Counted from the first letter of the stretch, positions 7,771 to 15,719 are shown. The stretch is DNA of 16,305 nucleotides from Leptofilum sp050292445 (GCA_050292445.1 JBNKLQ010000131.1:1-16305); one strand, 5' to 3'. The notes: generated by a model not told the origin, from the sequence alone. Translations and numbers: made by a program.

Positions 7771-9186
7771 ATGCTACAAAGCTTTGAATGTCCCAATTGC
7801 CAGGCGACGCTGGATTATAATGCCAACGCACGGGCGGTTACCGTGCGTTGTACCTACTGCGGCAGCACAGTCATCGTGCCAGATTCACTTCGCCAGCAGC
7901 GCAGCACAAGCTCTGGGCAAGAACAGGTATTGGCTGAGGTTGTGCAGCTGGTGAAAAACGGCCGTAAAATCGAAGCCATCAAACGATTCCGCGAAGCGTT
8001 CAATGTCGGCCTAAAAGAGGCCAAAGATGTCGTAGACGCCATTGAGCGGCACGAGGATATTCACCTCGGCGGCACCTCCTTCCACACTGAATCGGTAGCC
8101 ATCTCAGCCTACACCTCTACGCCATCTGTGCAAACTAGCAGTGGGCGAGGCGGCTGTGTCGTTCTGTTGATTGCCCTCATCTTAATTTTCATCGGCGCAG
8201 GAGCCTTCTTCCTCATTAATCCGGCAAGCCAAACGGACAGTATTATTGAACAAATCACCACGCTCACAGAATCACAAGTGGAAACCACCACTCGCGAAGA
8301 TGATACTTTTGTTGTTGTTACCACCATTGAAGCCATTATTCCCGGCCAAGCGCAGGACGACTCTAACGAAATCCCAGAAGGCCCAGCGTTTGCTGAAGTT
8401 ATCCTACAGTTTGGTGGGGAAGAAGGCATTGGACCTGGCTTTTTCAACGATACTCGGCGGTTGGCCATAGACGGCGAAGGGAATATTTACACGGGAGATT
8501 ACAGTGACGGACGCATTCAAGTTTTTGACGCCGAGGGCAATTTTTTGGCCACCTGGAACGCTGGTGAAGCGCTTTATATGACCGGTATGACGGTGGATCG
8601 CAGCGGTACAGCATACATCATCAACGTTGATACAGTGGAAAAATACAACGGAATGAGTGGGGAATTTCTAGGCACGCTTGATTTGCCCGGCGGCCAGCGC
8701 ACCTATTTTGAAACGGCCGCAACCGGGCCAGATGGCAACGTTTACCTGATAGCCGATGATCGGCTGGTGCGCCTGGACAACAGCGGGAATATCGTGCTGG
8801 ACCTGGCCGACCCTTTTGCCAATGTGCCTGATTTTGCCACTACCCATAATGATGCCGCCATCGACGGCGCAGGCAACATCTACGTTTTGGGTAGTGAAAC
8901 CATTTACAAACTTAACGCCCAGGGCCAGTTTGTGGACCAGATTGGCAGCAAAGGCGAAGCCGAAGACCAGTTTTTTACTTCACCCACGGCGATTGCTGTT
9001 GATGGCAAAGGGCGACTCTTTGTGAATGATTTTTGGGGTATTAAGGTTTTTGAAGGAAACGGCCGTTACCTGGCCATGATCGACTCACCCGGTGTCACCT
9101 TTGACATGATCGTCACCGATCAAAACGATCTCCTGGTCATGGACCGCAACGGGAACGAAGTGCGGAAATATCGCCTTAATCAGTAA
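7771..9186 (+). CDS. Zinc-ribbon / L7/L12-like / TM / NHL-propeller membrane protein
   Basis: A 471-residue multidomain protein. A zinc ribbon is formed by C7-P-N-C10 and C27-T-Y-C30. Residues about 52-92 resemble the C-terminal domain of ribosomal protein bL12: K-I-E-A-I-K-R-F-R-E...V-G-L-K-E-A-K-D-V-V-D matches its K-I-x-V-I-K-x-V-R...L-G-L-K-E-A-K-D-L-V-E core. A hydrophobic helix (129-149) after R126 predicts N-in topology. A Thr/Glu-rich stalk (150-200) is followed by NHL-type repeats (about 205-471) with recurring D-G-x-G-N-I-Y and V-F-D-x-x-G-x-F units, a beta-propeller probably outside the membrane. GGAGG (7756-7760) lies 10 nt before the ATG. The domains are recognisable but the role is not; a sensor or scaffold linking an external ligand to a cytoplasmic partner is one possibility. 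The stop overlaps the following hairpin. Confidence 0.85.
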   Translation: MLQSFECPNCQATLDYNANARAVTVRCTYCGSTVIVPDSLRQQRSTSSGQEQVLAEVVQLVKNGRKIEAIKRFREAFNVGLKEAKDVVDAIERHEDIHLGGTSFHTESVAISAYTSTPSVQTSSGRGGCVVLLIALILIFIGAGAFFLINPASQTDSIIEQITTLTESQVETTTREDDTFVVVTTIEAIIPGQAQDDSNEIPEGPAFAEVILQFGGEEGIGPGFFNDTRRLAIDGEGNIYTGDYSDGRIQVFDAEGNFLATWNAGEALYMTGMTVDRSGTAYIINVDTVEKYNGMSGEFLGTLDLPGGQRTYFETAATGPDGNVYLIADDRLVRLDNSGNIVLDLADPFANVPDFATTHNDAAIDGAGNIYVLGSETIYKLNAQGQFVDQIGSKGEAEDQFFTSPTAIAVDGKGRLFVNDFWGIKVFEGNGRYLAMIDSPGVTFDMIVTDQNDLLVMDRNGNEVRKYRLNQ

Positions 9187-9240
9187 TCAGTGGATCAGTA
9201 TTCAGTAAAAACAACCACTGAACACTGACCTACTGATTAC
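9183..9240. terminator. Bidirectional hairpin filling the gap between convergent genes
   Basis: A 24-bp stem (9183-9206 with 9217-9240) and 10-nt A-rich loop (9207-9216). It has two A/C mismatches and one G/U pair on the + strand; on the - strand the A/C pairs become G/U. The left arm carries TCAGT three times (9187, 9195, 9202) and the right arm ACTGA three times (9217, 9224, 9232). It begins inside the stop of the NHL gene and ends at the base before the stop of the convergent PIG-L gene. Termination is inferred from position; there is no classical U-tract. Confidence 0.6.
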
Positions 9241-10020
9241 TCAATCTGCTGCTTCTGCCTGCGCCTCAATCTCCGTCTCCGGTTCAGGCTCTTTCTCTTC
9301 CTCAATTTCTTTCAGCGTAATGCGGAAATAACCTTCGGCGTGCAGGTAACCAACTCGTTTGCCCGTTTCGGCCGTCCACTCACGCACCCGTTCTTCTGGG
9401 TCCCAATCACCTAGCTGGCTTGCATGCTTGCGTAAAGCGGCAATCTTAACGTCAACCGTCTCCGTAATATCGATGTACGTGTTGGCTTCACGCCGCCCAA
9501 ACGATATATAAACGTAATTTACCTTGTGCGGTTCGTACCCTTCTTCGACCAACTCAGGAAATAGCAGCGGGGAATCACCAGAGGGGAAGACCGCTTCCAA
9601 AGCCACTTGCCCGGCATTGCGATGGTCTGGATGGTTAATGTAGCCGTCGCTGTAGAAAAATTGGGGGTCGCCGCACACCACCACGTTGGGTTTATATTGG
9701 CGAATCAGCCGGACCAGTTTTTTGCGCAGTTCCAGGGTAGGTTGCAAACGGCCGTCTGGTTCCCCCATAAACAAACAGCGAGCCACACCAGCCACTTCGG
9801 CTGCTTCGCTTTGCTCGCGTCGGCGAATTTCGGCTAATTTTTCGGCCGTCATACCTTCCTCGCGGCTGCCAATGTTGCCGTCTGTCAGCACGATATAGGT
9901 GACATCGCTGCCGTACCTGGCCCATTTTGCGGCCGTGCCAGCCGACCCAAACTCAATATCGTCGGGATGGGCAAAAATAAACATTGCCCGCTCGGGGATA
10001 TACTCATTAGCGCTAATCAT
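9241..10020 (-). CDS. PIG-L/LmbE family deacetylase (second gene of the pair)
   Basis: A 259-residue zinc-dependent N-acetylglucosaminyl deacetylase-like protein. The metal/catalytic motif A-H-P-D-D-I-E-F is at residues 17-24 (H18, D20, D21), and the second metal motif H-P-D-H is at 130-133. Family members remove acetyl groups from GlcNAc conjugates (MshB, BshB, PIG-L, antibiotic tailoring enzymes); the substrate here cannot be named. The last 20 residues are an acidic Glu/Pro/Ala tail absent from the upstream paralogue. The start ATG (10018-10020) overlaps the stop of the upstream gene as ATGA, and GAGGAGGAGG (10028-10037 on the complement) lies 7 nt before it, so translational coupling is likely. 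No signal peptide is evident, so it is probably cytoplasmic. Confidence 0.9.
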   Translation of the reverse strand: MISANEYIPERAMFIFAHPDDIEFGSAGTAAKWARYGSDVTYIVLTDGNIGSREEGMTAEKLAEIRRREQSEAAEVAGVARCLFMGEPDGRLQPTLELRKKLVRLIRQYKPNVVVCGDPQFFYSDGYINHPDHRNAGQVALEAVFPSGDSPLLFPELVEEGYEPHKVNYVYISFGRREANTYIDITETVDVKIAALRKHASQLGDWDPEERVREWTAETGKRVGYLHAEGYFRITLKEIEEEKEPEPETEIEAQAEAAD

Positions 10021-10751
10021 TGAATGACCTCCTCCTCGGGGATGGGCAATGGGGTAACGGTAAAACGACGGAACGCTTCAGCATAAGCCAGACCAACCTG
10101 CTTGCCGATGTTGGCCGCCCGCTCTCGCATCCGGTCAGAGTAATCCCTATCGCCCAGCTGGCTGCGGTGCTCGTACAGCGCTTTTAGCTTGGTGTCTATC
10201 GATTCTGAAATATCCTCAAAATGATTCAACTCCCGATCAGTGGTGATGAATACAAAATTCACCTTGTGCGGCTGAATCCCCTCAGCCTCAAATTCCGGGT
10301 AGAGCAGGCGCATTTCACACGCAGGGAAAACTGCATCCAACGTTGCTCGCGCCGCCGCCCGATGGTCGGGGTGGTTAAGTCGTTCACCGCGAAAATACAT
10401 AGTGGGGTCGCCACACACCACCGCGTTGGGCTGGTGCTGGCGAATGAGCTTGACCAACTGTTTGCGCAAGGCTAACGTTGGCTCCAATGAGCCATCATCG
10501 TAACCCAAGAAGATGCAGTTAGTAGCACCAGCCACCCTGGCTGCGGCGGCCTGCTCCTTCCGCCGGATCTGCCCAATTTGCTCACGAGTCATGTCTGGGT
10601 CATGCGAACCAACATTACCGTCCGTTAGCACCACGTAGGTCACTTCGCTGCCATGTTTGGCCCATTTTGCGGCCGTTCCGGCCACGCTAAATTCAATATC
10701 GTCCGGATGGGCAAAGATAAACATTGCCCGCTCAGGAATATAACTACTCAT
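10017..10751 (-). CDS. PIG-L/LmbE family deacetylase (first gene of the pair)
   Basis: A 244-residue paralogue of the gene that follows it. Both contain Y-I-P-E-R-A-M-F-I-F-A-H-P-D-D-I-E-F, and similarity continues through T-A-A-K-W-A, V-L-T-D-G-N, V-V-C-G-D-P and P-H-K-V-N. The zinc ligands H15/D17/D18 and H127-P-D-H130 are retained, so both copies look active. Differences cluster in the region before H-P-D-H (Y-F-R-G-E-R-L here, F-Y-S-D-G-Y-I in the partner), which could change substrate choice. GGAGG (10764-10768 on the complement) is 12 nt upstream of the ATG, and a strong promoter lies beyond it. The pair probably arose by tandem duplication and is co-transcribed. Confidence 0.9.
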   Translation of the reverse strand: MSSYIPERAMFIFAHPDDIEFSVAGTAAKWAKHGSEVTYVVLTDGNVGSHDPDMTREQIGQIRRKEQAAAARVAGATNCIFLGYDDGSLEPTLALRKQLVKLIRQHQPNAVVCGDPTMYFRGERLNHPDHRAAARATLDAVFPACEMRLLYPEFEAEGIQPHKVNFVFITTDRELNHFEDISESIDTKLKALYEHRSQLGDRDYSDRMRERAANIGKQVGLAYAEAFRRFTVTPLPIPEEEVIQ

Positions 10752-10788
10752 TTTCTGTGCTTGCCTCCGTTGTAATTTGTCGTGGCGG

Positions 10789-10817
10789 ATTATACCGGAC
10801 TCAATTCCACTTGCGAA
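10789..10817 (-). promoter_or_regulatory. Sigma70-type promoter for the PIG-L pair
   Basis: Read on the - strand: TTCGCA (10812-10817), a 17-nt spacer, then a consensus TATAAT (10789-10794). Transcription would start near 10782, giving a short leader to the ATG at 10751 with the GGAGG site inside it. The perfect -10 and ideal spacing make this one of the better promoter calls in the window. Confidence 0.6.
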
Positions 10818-10924
10818 TGATCGAAGGGACAGGTTCAGGAAGTAATCAGAAAAACTAGAACCACCTTACCTATTGTTTGTCGCGGAGGTTGGGAATGGCA
10901 AGCTACAATATTACTAGCAAACTA

Positions 10925-10953
10925 TAAACAACAGAGATCGGTTGTGCTATACT
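10925..10953 (+). promoter_or_regulatory. Probable promoter of the P-type ATPase gene
   Basis: TAAACA (10925-10930), a 17-nt spacer and TATACT (10948-10953): four of six and five of six matches to the sigma70-type consensus. The predicted start near 10960 lies downstream of the ATG at 10955, which argues against that ATG being used and for a long untranslated leader. Confidence 0.45.
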
Positions 10954-11016
10954 TATGTCACCCCGCAGCACGAAGCTGATGCGACCTGCTGACCTGAAAA
11001 TCGTTAACTTTTCTAG

Positions 11017-11043
11017 ATCTGCTTTTTCTAAGCAGATTTTGTT
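11017..11043 (+). terminator. Terminator-like hairpin in the ATPase leader (possible attenuator)
   Basis: ATCTGCTT (11017-11024) and AAGCAGAT (11030-11037) form a perfect 8-bp stem with a 5-nt loop, followed by TTTGTTT. This is the form of an intrinsic terminator and lies about 57 nt after the predicted transcription start, 118 nt before the ATG. Such placement is typical of attenuation. The upstream CTGCT (10986-10990) can pair with AGCAG (11031-11035), a possible alternative fold. Confidence 0.5.
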
Positions 11044-11161
11044 TAGCGAGATAAGGATTGGCAAAACTTTATGGGCAAATAGAGATACGGCCGTTTTCCA
11101 AATTTCGCTCCTGTGCTGCTTGCCTACCTTAACTGCCCCGGCCTGGAAGAGAGGATACCCT

Positions 11162-13882
11162 ATGACCTGGTACCAACAGGATATAGAATCAATCATTAAT
11201 GAAATAAACAGCGACGCCAAAAGCGGCCTCAGCGCTGCGGAGGCCAAAAGTCGGCTGAATAAATATGGTCTGAACGAACTCATTGAGAAGGGGACCAAGA
11301 ACCCGTGGCTTATCTTGCTAGATCAGTTGCGCGACGCAATGGTTATTATTTTGATCATTGCAGCCATTGTCTCTGGCTTTTTAGGTGATCTCAATGATGT
11401 GATTGTCATTTTGGCTATTGTTATTCTCAATGCCGCTATCGGTTTTTCCCAAGAGTACCGCGCCGAACAAGCCATTGCTGCCCTTAAAAAGCTGGCAGTC
11501 CCTACCGTGAAGGTGCGTCGGGACGGCCAAATTGCAGAAATTTCGGCCCGTGAGCTGGTGCCCGGTGACATCGTTTTGCTCGAAGCGGGTAATTTGGTTC
11601 CGGCAGACGGCCGTCTTCTGGAAAGCATTAATCTTAAAGTTGAAGAAGCCGCCCTTACCGGTGAATCCGAAGCGGTCTCGAAAATCGTTGACCCGTTGGA
11701 TAACAAAGAACTCCCCATTGGCGACCGCACAAATATGATGTTTATGGGCACGGTGATTACTTATGGTCGGGGAACGGCCGCTATCACCGAGACCGGGATG
11801 AACACCGAACTGGGCAATATCGCCGAACTCATTCAGGGCGTAGAACAGGAACAAACCCCACTCCAGCGCCGCCTGGACGATTTGGGTAAAAAGCTGGCCT
11901 GGGTTGCCTTAGGCATCGTGGCCATTGTGGTTGTTACCGGGTTTATCTTCCGCGATCCCAACGAAGCATTGATTGATACCCTGGAATTGCTTTTCCTCAC
12001 CGGCATCAGCATGGCCGTTGCCGCCGTCCCCGAGGGTCTACCCGCCGTAGTCACCATTACCCTGGCACTTGGCTCTCAACGCATGCTCAAGCGCAACGCC
12101 CTCATCCGTAAGTTGCCCGCTGTAGAAACCCTTGGCTCCGTCACCGTCATTTGTTCGGATAAAACCGGCACGCTCACCGAAAACAAAATGACCGTTACTG
12201 TTCTGGATGTAACAGACCACATCGAAACAATTGAAACGCTACGAGATGCCAAAGGGGCCATCATCGATGCGGAGCTAAAATCAGAACTGGCTGCGCATCA
12301 ACGAGCGCAGAGCCTGCTGCTAAAAGCAGGTGCCCTGTGTAATGACGCCATTCTGCAAACCCGGGGGGGCGTTGAGCGAGCCATTGGCGATCCCACAGAG
12401 GGGGCGCTGGTAGTGGCTGCGGCCACAGTGGGTTACCGCAAGGAGGAACTGGACGAATATTGGCCACGGATTGATGAAATTCCTTTTACCTCCGAGCGCA
12501 AACGCATGACCACCATTCACAAAGTCAATCTTGAACATGACGATAGCGACGCTCCCTGGAGTGGATCGCCATATGTAGCCTTTACAAAAGGAGCCGTAGA
12601 CAGTTTATTAGAGGTATCTGATCGCATCTGGACCGGCAAAGGGAAGGAATTTGAGCAGCTGGATGAGGTTTGGCGTAAACGTATTTTGGATGGCAATGCC
12701 AGAATGGCTGGTGAAGGGCAGCGTGTGTTGGCCTTAGCCTTCCGCCCCCTGCAAGAAGGAGATGAAGAGCGGGAAGACAATGCTATTCTGATTGGTCTGG
12801 TAGGGATGATTGACCCACCACGACCTGAAGTGAAAACGGCCGTAGCCACTGCCAAAGAAGCTGGCATTCGCCCCGTCATGATCACCGGAGACCACCCCCT
12901 CACTGCCCAAAATATCGCCAAAGATTTAGACATCACCCAAACAGACACGAACCTCACTGGCTATGAACTGGCCAAAATGAGTTTGCAAGAACTTGAAGAT
13001 GTTGTAGAAGATATTTCTGTTTACGCCCGCGTCTCACCAGAACACAAACTCAACATTGTGGAAGCGCTGCAAGACAAAGGCCACATCGTGGCCATGACCG
13101 GCGATGGCGTCAACGATGCTCCCGCCCTTAAGCGGGCTGAAATTGGCATCGCCATGGGCATCACAGGTACCGATGTTTCCAAAGAAGCAGCCGATATGGT
13201 GCTGCTGGATGACAATTTCGCCACCATCGTGGCCGCTGTGGAAGAAGGCCGCAAAATCTTCGACAACATCCGCAAATTTGTGAAGTACACACTCTCCAGC
13301 AACACGGGTGAACTGTTTGTCATGTTGATTGGCCCGTTTTTAGGCATGCCACTGCCGCTGGTGCCCCTGCAAATTTTGTGGATCAATCTGGTTACCGATG
13401 GACTACCAGGCCTGGCCTTGGCGGTAGAAAATAGCGAACGAGGCATCATGAAACGCTCGCCTTTTCACCCCAAAGAGAGCATTTTTAGCCGGGGCATGGG
13501 CAAACAAATTCTTTGGATCGGATTTTTGATGGGCCTGGTTTCGCTGGGAATTGGCTATGCTTACTGGCTGCGAGACCCAAATGGGCCGTGGCAAACAATG
13601 GTATTTACCACCTTAACTCTGGCCCAAATGGGCAATGCCCTGGCTATTCGTTCCAATACAGATTCTATTTTTGAGATTGGTCTATTCTCGAATCGGCTCA
13701 TGGTTGTGGCGGTGCTAATCACGTTCATACTGCAAATAGCGTTGATTTACGTGCCATTTTTGCAGGAGTTCTTCAGCACGGAGGCACTGTCATTGATGGA
13801 TTTGCTCATCGCCCTGGGAACTAGCTTGATTGTGTTTGTGGCTGTGGAGATTTCTAAACGGTTGCAAAGGCAGCAAAAATAA
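11162..13882 (+). CDS. P2A-type cation ATPase, SERCA-like, probably Ca2+ transporting
   Basis: A 906-residue membrane pump. ATG 11162 is chosen because AGAGGA (11150-11155) lies 6 nt upstream and M-T-W-Y-Q-Q-D-I-E matches the usual start of this family; the upstream open frame is treated as leader. Order: N-terminal cation-ATPase domain, actuator with T166-G-E-S, M4 with P290-E-G-L-P, phosphorylation site D333-K-T-G-T-L-T, nucleotide-binding domain, hinge T646-G-D-G-V-N-D, then the C-terminal helices. The Ca2+ ligands of SERCA have counterparts: E291 (M4), N714 and E717 (M5, S-S-N-T-G-E), and N742/T745/D746 (M6, N-L-V-T-D-G). This favours Ca2+ over Na+/K+ or heavy metals; Mn2+ cannot be excluded. 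It is monocistronic and convergent with the MerR gene 12 bp downstream. A T-rich run (13898-13907) follows the stop. Confidence 0.95.
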   Translation: MTWYQQDIESIINEINSDAKSGLSAAEAKSRLNKYGLNELIEKGTKNPWLILLDQLRDAMVIILIIAAIVSGFLGDLNDVIVILAIVILNAAIGFSQEYRAEQAIAALKKLAVPTVKVRRDGQIAEISARELVPGDIVLLEAGNLVPADGRLLESINLKVEEAALTGESEAVSKIVDPLDNKELPIGDRTNMMFMGTVITYGRGTAAITETGMNTELGNIAELIQGVEQEQTPLQRRLDDLGKKLAWVALGIVAIVVVTGFIFRDPNEALIDTLELLFLTGISMAVAAVPEGLPAVVTITLALGSQRMLKRNALIRKLPAVETLGSVTVICSDKTGTLTENKMTVTVLDVTDHIETIETLRDAKGAIIDAELKSELAAHQRAQSLLLKAGALCNDAILQTRGGVERAIGDPTEGALVVAAATVGYRKEELDEYWPRIDEIPFTSERKRMTTIHKVNLEHDDSDAPWSGSPYVAFTKGAVDSLLEVSDRIWTGKGKEFEQLDEVWRKRILDGNARMAGEGQRVLALAFRPLQEGDEEREDNAILIGLVGMIDPPRPEVKTAVATAKEAGIRPVMITGDHPLTAQNIAKDLDITQTDTNLTGYELAKMSLQELEDVVEDISVYARVSPEHKLNIVEALQDKGHIVAMTGDGVNDAPALKRAEIGIAMGITGTDVSKEAADMVLLDDNFATIVAAVEEGRKIFDNIRKFVKYTLSSNTGELFVMLIGPFLGMPLPLVPLQILWINLVTDGLPGLALAVENSERGIMKRSPFHPKESIFSRGMGKQILWIGFLMGLVSLGIGYAYWLRDPNGPWQTMVFTTLTLAQMGNALAIRSNTDSIFEIGLFSNRLMVVAVLITFILQIALIYVPFLQEFFSTEALSLMDLLIALGTSLIVFVAVEISKRLQRQQK

Positions 13883-13894
13883 AAGGCTCTCTGG

Positions 13895-14758
13895 CTATTT
13901 TTCTTTTGTGACCGGGCCAATGGGCACCTGAAGCTCCGTCACCAGGTCTGCAGCAGCGACGCCCTTGGCATGCACATTACCGGAAAGATGTAGTTCACGC
14001 AGCGGGCCAACGGGCACATGTTGAGAAGCAGCTACCCAGCCTAACAAGGTCAACACCGCAGGAATCATCTCCTGCAGATCACCCTCATAGATTAGACTGG
14101 CAACCGTTTGGTACTCTGGCAGTTGACGAAAGCGAACATCATCCGTCGTCATGGATTGGCGTAAATATTTGGGATGAACGGTAACGGCCGCTTCCACTTC
14201 TACATCTGCCTCTTGATACTCTTCCGCATGGTACAAAATCAGTTCAGGGTGCAGTGGCTGTACGCCCAACTTGGCCAAGCCAGTGTACACCTGCCGCGTT
14301 AGCTTTTCGCAGTAAAAGTCCATCTCGTGAATGGAGGGAACGATGGCTTTTACGCTGGCAACGGCCGTTGCCGGAACTGGTTTCACGACAATTTCATACG
14401 AAGACGGCCGTCCTTCTTCTTCCAAACGAGCCAACCGCGCCTCAATTTGCTGTAATCTCCAACCAGCTTCACTTATTTCCTGGCGCACCTCGCGCTGTTT
14501 AAGCAGCAGCATCCCCCGCATTTCGGCGACAGACAAGCCATCCTCTTTCTCCAGCAAATCAGCGATGTCTTGCAGGCTAAAGCCAAGTTCTTTTAGGGCA
14601 ATTATGCGGTGCAGCTGCGAGAGCTGGTCCAGTGTGTAATACCGATAACTGGTCCATTCATCCGTGTGGCTGGGCACCAGCAATCCCAGCTTATCGTAAT
14701 GGCGCAGCATCCGCGTAGAAACCTGGCCCAGCCGGGAAAATTCGCCAATCTTAAACAT
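13895..14758 (-). CDS. MerR-family regulator with GyrI-like effector domain
   Basis: A 287-residue BmrR-type activator. ATG at 14756-14758 is preferred over an ATG 16 codons further out, because M-F-K-I-G-E-F-S-R-L-G-x-V-S-x-R-M-L-R-H-Y-D is the exact MerR N-terminus. Winged helix-turn-helix about 1-70 (with Y-R-Y-Y-T-L-D-Q-L), dimerisation coiled coil about 78-115, GyrI-like/bacterial effector-binding domain about 120-287. It lacks the multi-Cys sites of metal-sensing MerR proteins, so a hydrophobic or cationic small molecule is the likelier ligand. The start overlaps the 3' end of the epimerase-like gene by 8 nt, so the two are co-transcribed and probably translationally coupled. The promoter at 15755-15785 has the MerR-type layout, implying autoregulation. 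It ends with TAG, 12 bp from the convergent ATPase gene. Confidence 0.9.
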   Translation of the reverse strand: MFKIGEFSRLGQVSTRMLRHYDKLGLLVPSHTDEWTSYRYYTLDQLSQLHRIIALKELGFSLQDIADLLEKEDGLSVAEMRGMLLLKQREVRQEISEAGWRLQQIEARLARLEEEGRPSSYEIVVKPVPATAVASVKAIVPSIHEMDFYCEKLTRQVYTGLAKLGVQPLHPELILYHAEEYQEADVEVEAAVTVHPKYLRQSMTTDDVRFRQLPEYQTVASLIYEGDLQEMIPAVLTLLGWVAASQHVPVGPLRELHLSGNVHAKGVAAADLVTELQVPIGPVTKEK

Positions 14759-15719
14759 GCGAAGCCACCAAATGTAGATGCTGCCGGTACCACTCCACCG
14801 TTTCACGAATCGCTGCCTCGTGAGAGGTTACATCACTGCCAAACATTGCGGCAAAACGACTGTGATCCACCACAAATGGCTCCTCGAATTCATACATCAT
14901 TTCTACCACTTCTCCTGCTGCCGGATTAAATAAACCGACCAAGCGCATCATCCATTTCCCAGCCGTGCGCGCCTTCACCGGGTGGCCAAGTTCAGCCTCA
15001 ATGTGCTGAATAAACTGGCGGGGGGTGATGGTTTCTGCGCTGGGTACGTGCCAGAAACGGCCGTACGCGTCATCATGCTGGCTCAAGGTAAGCAAAGCAC
15101 GCGCAAAATCCCGAATGTAGGTCAGGGTATGGGGCTGGTCCAAATCTCCAGTCAAATTTGCAGTTTTCCCCGTCAGCGCTGCCTCAAACAACATCTCACC
15201 AGCCATGGAATCGGTGACGCGCGGCCCATAAAAATCCGAAGCACGACCAATGGTGACCTGGCATTTGCCCGCTTCGTGCGCGGCCAACAACATGTTGGCC
15301 ACCTGCGCTCGCGCCTGTCCTTTGCGCGTTTCAGCGGCGTAAGGCAGTCCCTCATGGATCGGCTTTCCGTCTGTAGGGCCATACATGTACAAGTTATCGC
15401 CAAAAACAAGCTTGATGTTTGGATGGCGTGAGACGCCCTCAATAACGTTGGCCGCCAGTGGCGGGAACTTCTCTGGCCACTGGTGATAAGCTGGCTGCAT
15501 GCAAAAAAAGACAACCTCGGCCCCAGCAGTTACCTGAGCGATGGCCGCCGGGTCTTGGGCATCGGCCGTTTCCAAAACCACACCAGCCGGTAACGGTTCG
15601 TTTACCTTGCCACTGCGATTTACCAACTTCACCGGCAGCCCGGCGGCGACCAGCTCATCCATAATAGCCAAACCCAACTGACCTGTTCCCAAAATGACAT
15701 GTTTTACCTGCTTGTCCAT
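14751..15719 (-). CDS. NAD-dependent epimerase/dehydratase-like protein (extended SDR)
   Basis: A 322-residue protein. The Rossmann motif is L-G-T-G-Q-L-G (10-16), and an Arg after beta-2 (V-N-R-S-G-K) suggests NADP(H). The segment F-G-D-N-L-Y-M-Y-G-P-T-D-G and later R-A-S-D-F-Y-G-P-R-V-T-D-S are typical of epimerase/NmrA-like extended SDRs. The strict Y-x3-K pair is not obvious, so it could be an atypical reductase or a sensor of the NmrA kind. AGGAG (15726-15730 on the complement) is 6 nt before the ATG. It is the first gene of a two-gene operon with the MerR regulator and is probably induced by the same ligand, which may be its substrate. The last 8 nt overlap the regulator gene. Confidence 0.88.
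   Translation of the reverse strand: MDKQVKHVILGTGQLGLAIMDELVAAGLPVKLVNRSGKVNEPLPAGVVLETADAQDPAAIAQVTAGAEVVFFCMQPAYHQWPEKFPPLAANVIEGVSRHPNIKLVFGDNLYMYGPTDGKPIHEGLPYAAETRKGQARAQVANMLLAAHEAGKCQVTIGRASDFYGPRVTDSMAGEMLFEAALTGKTANLTGDLDQPHTLTYIRDFARALLTLSQHDDAYGRFWHVPSAETITPRQFIQHIEAELGHPVKARTAGKWMMRLVGLFNPAAGEVVEMMYEFEEPFVVDHSRFAAMFGSDVTSHEAAIRETVEWYRQHLHLVASHV

Larger units (their letters stand above)
10752..11161. other. 410-bp divergent regulatory region between the PIG-L pair and the ATPase gene
   Basis: It holds no convincing gene. The left part has the - strand promoter of the PIG-L pair (10789-10817). The right part has a + strand promoter (10925-10953) and an approximately 200-nt leader for the ATPase gene with a terminator-like hairpin (11017-11043). 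The frame of the ATPase gene stays open for 69 codons upstream of ATG 11162, but that extension has no family resemblance. The leader also contains the only ACGGCCGT site outside a called gene (11087). The stretch 10820-10920 shows nothing I can name. Confidence 0.6.

Noticed and set aside
10960..11016. Known riboswitch class in the ATPase leader
   Set aside because: I could not match the conserved cores of the yybP-ykoY, M-box, fluoride or NiCo classes as I remember them; a covariance-model search would be decisive.
10955..11161. 69-codon in-frame N-terminal extension of the P-type ATPase
   Set aside because: The ATG at 10955 lies at the predicted -10/start region, the extension has no resemblance to the family, and AGAGGA plus M-T-W-Y-Q-Q at 11162 is the expected start.
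12517..12957. Long antisense open frames over the ATPase, transglutaminase and SDR genes
   Set aside because: They lie opposite strongly conserved coding regions, have no recognisable domains and low-complexity composition; they are frame shadows.
13883..13907. Intrinsic terminator between the ATPase and MerR genes
   Set aside because: A T-rich run is present (13898-13907), but GGCTCTCTGGC before it is not an inverted repeat, so no stem forms.
14759..14806. Start of the MerR gene 16 codons further upstream
   Set aside because: M-F-K-I-G-E-F is the canonical MerR N-terminus; the extra residues would overlap the epimerase-like gene more deeply and match nothing.
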